From the NCBI RefSeq assembly GCF_000429425.1, contig NZ_AUBV01000005.1, forward strand, positions 1 to 64,000: a stretch of DNA of 64,000 bases. Reading direction: 5' to 3'. Of the stretch, positions 58,676 through 64,000 are shown one piece after another. A program made the position numbers and the translations under genes. The notes below the pieces were generated by a model, which saw nothing but the letters and a program-made list of their open reading frames with translations, searched no databases and was not told the DNA's origin. How positions within the stretch are numbered: the stretch's first letter is position 1; every line of letters begins with the position of its first letter. This stretch comes from Algoriphagus mannitolivorans DSM 15301 (GTDB lineage Bacteria; Bacteroidota; Bacteroidia; Cytophagales; Cyclobacteriaceae).

Positions 58676-61183
58676 TTAATTTTCCATGACTTTCGGACCC
58701 GGCACGGCCCATTCGTGAATTTGTTTCAAGTCGATGACATAGACACTTCTTCCGTGAGTACCTACTACGAGATGATTTTCTCTTGGCTGTATCACCATGT
58801 CATATATGGCTAAATTCGGAATTTGTCCTTGGAATAGATTCCAGTTTTTGCCTTCGTCAAGACTTACATAAAGGCCATGATCTGTACCTAGATAAAGCAG
58901 ATTAGGGAATTTTTGATCTTCAATGATGATGTTGGTCGATTCTTCCGGAAGATTGGATTTGATCGAAGTCCAGGTTTTTCCATAATCCTCACTCATGTAC
59001 ACATAGGTGTTGAATTCATCAAACCTATAGCCATTGAGCGTGATGTACACACGTCCTTCTTTATATCGGGAAGGAGAAATGCTGCTCACCCATCGATCTT
59101 GAGGAAGGCCAGCATTAAGGCTGATCCAATTGCCCCCGTTATTACGCGTGATCCAGACATTTCCGTCATCTGTACCTGCATAAATGGTCCCAAATTCCAA
59201 TGGAGATTCCTCTACCACAGTCAAGGTGGCGAAAGGGACATTGCCGCTTTTCTTGTTTTTGGTCAAATCTGGAGAAATGGTCATCCAGGTGTTTCCTTGA
59301 TCCAGAGATTGATACACGTACTGAGAACCCATGTACACAATATCTTGATTGTGATAACTCAATTCAGCTGGAGTTCTCCAGTTCCAACGATTTGGAGCAT
59401 TGCCTATGTCATGTCCTGGAGTGATTCTTCTGCGTTCTCCGGTCTTTTTATTGATTCTGAAATAGCTTCCGAACTGAGAGCCGGTGTACACGACGTCATT
59501 GTCCCGAGTATCTACCGCCACGACCATTCCGTCTCCTCCCATAAGGGGTTCCCATCGATCTTCAGGTTTATTGGTGGACTTACCATACCAAACTCCATTG
59601 TCCTGCATGCCCCCATAGATGTTATACGGAGTGGCATTGTCAACCATAATAGAGTAGAATTGAGATATCGGCATTTGGGTATTTAAGTGGTCCCAAATCG
59701 CACCCCCACCATAGCTACGGTACAGGCCTCCGTCATTGCCCAACAAGATATGCTTGCTGTCTTTTGGGTTGATCCACATCGCTTGGTGATCCGAGTGAGG
59801 GTCTCCGATGGAGTCGGTTCTGGAGAAATTTTTACCTCCGTCTCTGGAGACCAATAGTGGCACACCCAGGACAAATAGTTCATCCGGATTGCTAGTGCTT
59901 ACCCGAATTTCTCCAAAGTAATAACCGTACGTATTGTAGAGATTTCGAATGTCTGATTCCGAAACCAACTTCCAGCTTTTGCCTGCATCTTCTGAGCGAT
60001 AGACTTCCGCACCTTTGATCGGCTGACCAAACATGGCCGCATTGGCATCTACGGCTCCACCGTTGTAGTTGGCAATTTGGGTCGTGGTAATTTTGCCGAT
60101 TTTGAGCTGACGTTTGATTTCCGCAGCATCGTATTTGGTTGAGAATTGATTTCTTCTTAAAAAGCCGTCGAGTTTTTTATCGTCCAACCCGAGAGCTTCT
60201 TCCAAGCTCATAGTCTTGAAGCTTTCAAATGTCAGAGGGTTTTCTTCCTGCTGCTGATTGCCTCTTCTTCGAGGTTCTGGAGTCGGTTTATCAGATTTTC
60301 CCTGGTTGTCTAAAAGAGCATAGACTACATTTGGATTGCTCTGGGCAAAATCAAATCCGATTCTTCCGACAAATTCATCCTGAGGGAAGCCTTCTATGGC
60401 TTTCTTCCAGGTGTTTCCGCCGTCTTCGGATCTCCAGATTGCGGAGCCTTTTCCATTTCCTACGAAATCATGTGCCTGACGGAATCTTTCCCAGCTGGAA
60501 GCCAATAAAATATCCGGATTGGTCGGATGAACTTTGATGTCAATGATCCCGGTATTGTCGTCAATGAAAAGGACTTTTTTCCAGGATTTCCCTCCGTCAG
60601 TAGTTTTATAGAGTCCGCGTTCTTTGTTTTTTGAATACAAAGAGCCCATAGAACCCACCCATACAATGTCCGGGTTGGTCGGATGAACCTGGATTTGTCC
60701 GATATGGTGGGAGTGGAGCAAGCCCATCATTTCCCAAGTTTGACCTCCGTCCGTGGACTTATAGACGCCGGCACCGGCATAGGTGGAGCGGCTGGAGTTG
60801 TTCTCTCCAGTTCCCACCCAAAGAATGTCGTTATTGGATTTGGAAAGGGCCATAGCCCCAATTCCCAAGGCGCCCTGATGGTCAAAGATGGGAGTGAAAG
60901 ACTGTCCGTTGTCTACAGTTTTCCATACACCACCTGAGGCGGCGGCGACGTAATAGATATTTGGGTTGTTTGCGACTTCGATGTCCACGATTCTGCCGGA
61001 CATATTGGTAGGGCCTACATTTCTGGCTTTGAAGTCCCGAAGGGGAGTGGAGGTGAAAAGCGCCTTGTGTTTTTCTACAGATTCCTGCAGGGCTTTTTCT
61101 GGGGTGGGTTTGATGTCTTGCGCAAAGGATCCATAGGAAATCAGGCCGGCAGCGACAAGAATAAAATAAGAGGAGTTTTTCAT
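58676..61183 (-). CDS. Secreted multi-blade BNR/sortilin-like repeat protein
   Basis: This 835-residue exported protein has a signal peptide (NSSYFILVAAGLISYGSFAQ) and about ten Asp-box (SxDxGxTW) repeats. Examples are STDGGQTWEM, TTDGGKSWKK, SEDGGNTWKK, SEDAGKSWKL, SLDQGNTWMT, SEDYGKTWTS and SLDEGKNWNL. They form one or two beta-propellers as in VPS10/sortilin-type proteins. A polar insertion (about 285-380, with PRRRGNQQQEENP) separates the first and second sets. Such proteins are often called glycosyl hydrolases, but no catalytic residues are evident. It ends with VVGTHGRSVYVIDL, a usual end. Function unknown. Confidence 0.88.
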   Translation of the reverse strand: MKNSSYFILVAAGLISYGSFAQDIKPTPEKALQESVEKHKALFTSTPLRDFKARNVGPTNMSGRIVDIEVANNPNIYYVAAASGGVWKTVDNGQSFTPIFDHQGALGIGAMALSKSNNDILWVGTGENNSSRSTYAGAGVYKSTDGGQTWEMMGLLHSHHIGQIQVHPTNPDIVWVGSMGSLYSKNKERGLYKTTDGGKSWKKVLFIDDNTGIIDIKVHPTNPDILLASSWERFRQAHDFVGNGKGSAIWRSEDGGNTWKKAIEGFPQDEFVGRIGFDFAQSNPNVVYALLDNQGKSDKPTPEPRRRGNQQQEENPLTFESFKTMSLEEALGLDDKKLDGFLRRNQFSTKYDAAEIKRQLKIGKITTTQIANYNGGAVDANAAMFGQPIKGAEVYRSEDAGKSWKLVSESDIRNLYNTYGYYFGEIRVSTSNPDELFVLGVPLLVSRDGGKNFSRTDSIGDPHSDHQAMWINPKDSKHILLGNDGGLYRSYGGGAIWDHLNTQMPISQFYSIMVDNATPYNIYGGMQDNGVWYGKSTNKPEDRWEPLMGGDGMVVAVDTRDNDVVYTGSQFGSYFRINKKTGERRRITPGHDIGNAPNRWNWRTPAELSYHNQDIVYMGSQYVYQSLDQGNTWMTISPDLTKNKKSGNVPFATLTVVEESPLEFGTIYAGTDDGNVWITRNNGGNWISLNAGLPQDRWVSSISPSRYKEGRVYITLNGYRFDEFNTYVYMSEDYGKTWTSIKSNLPEESTNIIIEDQKFPNLLYLGTDHGLYVSLDEGKNWNLFQGQIPNLAIYDMVIQPRENHLVVGTHGRSVYVIDLKQIHEWAVPGPKVMEN

Positions 61184-61274
61184 GTGGAATTTTTTGATCA
61201 GAAGGGAATATAAGCAATCGCGGGGAAAGTCATGTGGCTTTGCTTTTGATCGGAAAAGGGAAGATTCGGATGGT

Positions 61275-62552
61275 TTATTTTTGGGTAATTTTCAATTCAA
61301 ATATCAAAAGTCCTTCCGGTTCCGAATCCAAATAATCCGAATTTGGAATTGCCCAAATCCTTCCTTTGGAATCGGATCGGACTATTTTGTATTTAGTACC
61401 AAGCTGTTTTTCGGGAGTAAATTCACCGTTTTTCGTTTGGAGAATCCAGAATTCTGGGTTTCTGCGATTGACTTCTTTTCGGAACTCATATCGGTCTTCA
61501 ATTCCGACAGGAAATCGATCCCTTGTCAGCCCTTTCTTAAATACAATCATATCCAATCCCCCAGCTTGATAAACTCCTTGAATACTTCCTGCCAAAGGAC
61601 TTCTTTCATCCGGTGTGTTTTTGGAGCCAAATGGGTAACCTTTTTCCAAAATAAAACCTTCAATGGGTAAAGCTTTTCGGCTTGGTTTAAGATCAAAACT
61701 AAAAAGATTGACCTCGTAGATACTAGGCTCCAAATGATAAGCATAGGTTAGTCGATTGCCCCTTACTTTAAAATGCGTCACATAATAGTCAAAGCTTGCA
61801 TTCGCTTTTGCCAAATAACTGGATGGCAAAAGTGGAAGAATAGGCTGAAGTTCCCCTTTGTTGAATTCCAACCATTCCAGGGAGTTGAACTCTTCATAAT
61901 GCTTTGGAGAATTGGTCGGAAAGTCGTTTTTGGCTAATCCTGTAAATACCAAAATCCCCTCATTCCCCTGAATTTTTGCTGGGGCTATGTTATCTCCACC
62001 GCTGATGACTGTCTGGCCAAGAAACTTTTTGGGGTATTTGCGCTTGAAATTCAGACGGAGGTCAAATTCATAAATTCCCTGCATCCCCTGCACAAATATA
62101 GATTCTTCGGAAAATATGGCTCCTGAGCATACCCCGCCATATCCGTCTGGAGCATCTTTGGGCTTTTGGTGCTGAGCCAAGATTTTTCCTTTTCGATCAA
62201 AAAGAAGCAGCTTTTCTCCCATGATTCCTTCCATCAGAAGAAACAGATCCTGACTTGGATGGACTGAAAGCAAAGTCAATATTCCATTGCTTGGGATAAA
62301 CACAGAGTCGACAAGGCTTAATTCGAAGTCCTGTTCAGGTTCAGGATCCACTTGTTCAAAAGAATCATGCTGAGATTCACTTTTCCTACTTTCTGAGGGG
62401 ACAGAATCCTGGGTTTTCAGAATAAGCCCTGTTTCTTTGGTCTCTTCGGAATTGGTTTTGGGGCTTGCGCAAGAGAAAAACAGGACCGAAGAAAAGCCCA
62501 AAACAAAAAAGTAAAGAATAGTTGAAAAGTAATTCATAAAAGTATTTTTCAT
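61275..62552 (-). CDS. Beta-propeller lipoprotein (third copy of the type)
   Basis: This 425-residue protein has a lipoprotein signal (FVLGFSSVLFFSCASPK) and a propeller-like body: SNGILTLLSVHPSQDLFLLMEG, LLLFDRKGKILAQHQKPKD and YEVNLFSFDLKPSRKALPI. It is similar in plan to the lipoproteins at 37329-38432 and 43229-44422, but I find no peptide gene next to it: only 52 bases separate it from the upstream DUF6340-like gene. An acidic, Ser/Glu-rich stretch follows the lipid anchor. Function unknown. Confidence 0.75.
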   Translation of the reverse strand: MKNTFMNYFSTILYFFVLGFSSVLFFSCASPKTNSEETKETGLILKTQDSVPSESRKSESQHDSFEQVDPEPEQDFELSLVDSVFIPSNGILTLLSVHPSQDLFLLMEGIMGEKLLLFDRKGKILAQHQKPKDAPDGYGGVCSGAIFSEESIFVQGMQGIYEFDLRLNFKRKYPKKFLGQTVISGGDNIAPAKIQGNEGILVFTGLAKNDFPTNSPKHYEEFNSLEWLEFNKGELQPILPLLPSSYLAKANASFDYYVTHFKVRGNRLTYAYHLEPSIYEVNLFSFDLKPSRKALPIEGFILEKGYPFGSKNTPDERSPLAGSIQGVYQAGGLDMIVFKKGLTRDRFPVGIEDRYEFRKEVNRRNPEFWILQTKNGEFTPEKQLGTKYKIVRSDSKGRIWAIPNSDYLDSEPEGLLIFELKITQK

Positions 62553-62604
62553 GAATTAATCAATTAGAAAATTAAAAAGCAATTGCTTTTAGTGCTTTTG
62601 AGAA

Positions 62605-63666
62605 TTATCTGGAAAGTTGTTGTTCCAAAATCTCCTGTTGTCCGATCAGGTTTTGTAGGGTTTTGACATAGGAACGGCCCTTTTTCAACCCAAAATCCGT
62701 GTAGGCCATCCCTGCCCATTCTTTGGCAAGCTCCAAGGAACCCAAAACTTCGTAACCAACGGCAATATTGTAAGCGAGCATTCCTGCGCTTTTTTCATCC
62801 GCTTCGGGAATGGCAGCTCTCCATATTTCTATAGCTTCTTCCCATCGATCCACTTCCGCAAGCCTGGCTCCTTTGGCCACCAAGGGCTCGGTTTTGGATT
62901 TTGGGAAAAATTCCCGGTTAATTTCGGCAAACATCGGGGCAATTTTGTACGCATATCCAGCTCCGGCCATTTCGCCGACAATTCTGGCAGCATCTGCTTT
63001 GGTGATCAGCAGGGCAAGGGCTTGAGCTTTGGTTTCTCCTTCTGCTGACCAAAGATTTCTTTTTTCAAATCTTTGCTGATCAACAATGCTTTTTCCCTTG
63101 GGATCATATAGCCGAAATCCCGCACTGACAGTAGAAACTCCTTCTACATAAAATCCAGGAACCTCAATCTGTCGGGTGGTATTCCCTTCTCGGATGGTTT
63201 TCTTGATAGTTCTTTGCTGGTCGGAGATGACAAAATCAGAGCTGAAGTTTTCCAGCGAAAGTACCGCGTCTGCCGAGTAGCTTTCAGCAAGTTGGTTCAC
63301 TGTATTCCAGTCCAAAGGATTGGGGAAAACTTGGCCAAAAAATCCCCCGGTCAAACGCTCATTGGCTCTGACAATCTGATATCTTGGAGAGGAATTCAGA
63401 GTCATCTGGAGGGAGGCCAAAGTAGCTTGAATGGAGTTTCTGACTTCAAAGGGAAGTTCTCCGGTGATCAAACCCTCCAAAATGGCAAATCCACCGCTTT
63501 GGGGCTTGGTTCTGTCCACCAGCACTATTTTTTGGATATGATTGGGTACGCTTACAGGTGCAGGTACCAATCTGTTCATGGTTACATTTTTGGAACAGGA
63601 AGTAAAACATGCCAAGAAAAGAAAAGCCAATAGTATTGATCTGTTGGGAAGGCTTTTGTTCATCAT
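62605..63666 (-). CDS. DUF6340-like lipoprotein with TPR-like C-terminus
   Basis: This 353-residue protein has a lipoprotein signal (ILLAFLFLACFTSCSKN; Cys near residue 25). A domain containing IQKIVLVDRTKP and DAVLSLENFSSDF follows, and the C-terminal part (about 265-345: ARLAEVDRWEEAIEIWRAAIPEADEKSAGMLAYNIAVGYEVLGSLELAKEW) has TPR-like helix pairs. I recall this layout as family DUF6340. It starts next to a terminator and lies directly before the third propeller lipoprotein on the same strand. Role unknown, probably envelope. Confidence 0.8.
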   Translation of the reverse strand: MMNKSLPNRSILLAFLFLACFTSCSKNVTMNRLVPAPVSVPNHIQKIVLVDRTKPQSGGFAILEGLITGELPFEVRNSIQATLASLQMTLNSSPRYQIVRANERLTGGFFGQVFPNPLDWNTVNQLAESYSADAVLSLENFSSDFVISDQQRTIKKTIREGNTTRQIEVPGFYVEGVSTVSAGFRLYDPKGKSIVDQQRFEKRNLWSAEGETKAQALALLITKADAARIVGEMAGAGYAYKIAPMFAEINREFFPKSKTEPLVAKGARLAEVDRWEEAIEIWRAAIPEADEKSAGMLAYNIAVGYEVLGSLELAKEWAGMAYTDFGLKKGRSYVKTLQNLIGQQEILEQQLSR

Positions 63667-63696
63667 AGAGGGTACTTTTGATTTTAAACTGGAAGT

Positions 63697-63731
63697 AAAA
63701 AAAAATCCACTGTTTATACAGTGGATTTTTA
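63697..63731. terminator. Terminator after the gluconate-dehydrogenase subunit gene
   Basis: AATCCACTG / CAGTGGATT hairpin with a 6-base loop, A run before and T run after; it serves the minus-strand gene ending at 63752. Confidence 0.9.
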
Positions 63732-63751
63732 TTGAAAAGGCTTTACGAGTA

Positions 63752-64000
63752 TTATCCGATCAGGTTTCCTTCTTCGTCCCATTCCGCTACTTTTCCCCGA
63801 TCCTCAGGTTTTAAGTAGATGCTGAGGTATTTTTCTGGATTAGAAAGACCGTGTTTTTCAAGGACATTCTGTGGTACGCCGTCCCAGGCATTGGGTTTGT
63901 TTCCCATATAGCCCATATATTTCCAGCCGGCTTCCGTGGAGAAATATCCTGAGCAAGTAAGGTTTCTAAGCATGTTAAACCAACGCACCGCACCTGAGTA
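63752..64000 (-). CDS. Gluconate 2-dehydrogenase subunit 3 family protein, C-terminal part
   Basis: The last 82 residues of a frame that continues beyond the window end read YSGAVRWFNMLRNLTCSGYF, then MGNKPNAWDGVPQNVLEKHGL. Both segments are typical of the gluconate 2-dehydrogenase gamma-subunit family, a small partner of FAD-dependent oxidoreductases in Bacteroidota. The upstream part and any large-subunit gene lie outside, so the partner cannot be seen. The frame is open to the edge. Confidence 0.85.
   Translation of the reverse strand, partial: YSGAVRWFNMLRNLTCSGYFSTEAGWKYMGYMGNKPNAWDGVPQNVLEKHGLSNPEKYLSIYLKPEDRGKVAEWDEEGNLIG

Noticed and set aside
58913-59686. 257-codon ORF opposite the BNR-repeat gene
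   Set aside because: Antisense shadow of repeated Asp boxes; repeated Ile/His/Val words reflect the repeats on the other strand.

Overview
The window reads as a chromosomal segment of a Bacteroidota bacterium, most likely Cyclobacteriaceae (Algoriphagus-like). The evidence is the gene content (families I recognise as DUF4199, DUF4293, DUF4295 and DUF4221, a SusC-independent TonB receptor, CHRD and carboxypeptidase-regulatory secreted proteins), the lack of clear Shine-Dalgarno sequences, and promoter matches to the Bacteroidota type (TTTG, about 20 bases, TAnnTTTG; best before rpmE2). Genes are mostly housekeeping, tightly packed on both strands. I see no insertion sequence, prophage or CRISPR array.

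Layout. 1-320: 3' tip of a 23S rRNA, a 5S rRNA and a terminator. 0.5-5.5 kb: a dihydroorotase-like protein that lacks the metal ligands, two small DUF4199-type membrane proteins, two family-2 glycosyltransferases and a methyltransferase. 5.6-9.7 kb (minus): a small coiled-coil exported protein; an SPFH, membrane and ribbon-helix-helix trio; ftsY; and the bL28-bL33-DUF4295 ribosomal cluster. 9.7-18 kb (plus): ornithine aminotransferase, a HAD phosphatase, a porin, hemB, an ammonium transporter with an outer-membrane partner, and a small exported repeat protein. 18-23 kb: a GroES-like protein, dnaK, a MOSC protein and hemE. 23-27 kb (minus): truA, an ABC exporter and three envelope proteins. 27-33 kb: a DUF4293 protein, a trans-sulfuration PLP enzyme, an M1 peptidase, a TonB receptor and two identical tRNA-Val genes. 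33-37 kb (minus): rarA, and an operon of DUF2721, glycerophosphodiesterase and threonine aldolase. 37-44.5 kb: two AT-rich loci, each a small Cys-rich secreted peptide followed by a beta-propeller lipoprotein, around an ECF sigma/anti-sigma pair, lpdA and fabG. 44.6-49.6 kb: a CHRD protein, pruA, a nucleotidase with an ArsR-like regulator, and rpmE2. 49.6-56 kb: a compact operon of GlmU-like protein, holB, retropepsin-like protease, rimK, hemC, cyclophilin and an RmlD-like reductase. 56-64 kb: an NSS transporter, a lone receiver protein, a beta-barrel protein, a large BNR-repeat protein, a third propeller lipoprotein, a DUF6340-like lipoprotein and the 3' end of a gluconate-dehydrogenase subunit-3 gene.

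How the genes work together. Haem synthesis is represented by three scattered genes (hemB, hemC, hemE). RocD and PruA together would convert ornithine to glutamate through glutamate semialdehyde. Protein synthesis and secretion are represented by bL28, bL33, bL31B, FtsY, TruA and RimK. The strongest candidate for something little described is the repeated module of a short Cys-containing secreted peptide plus a propeller lipoprotein (37329-38744 and 43048-44422). The unannotated-length RHH gene ending the SPFH operon, the metal-site-less dihydroorotase homologue and the Cys-rich insertion in ornithine aminotransferase also merit a look. All assignments come from reading the sequence; no database search was possible.
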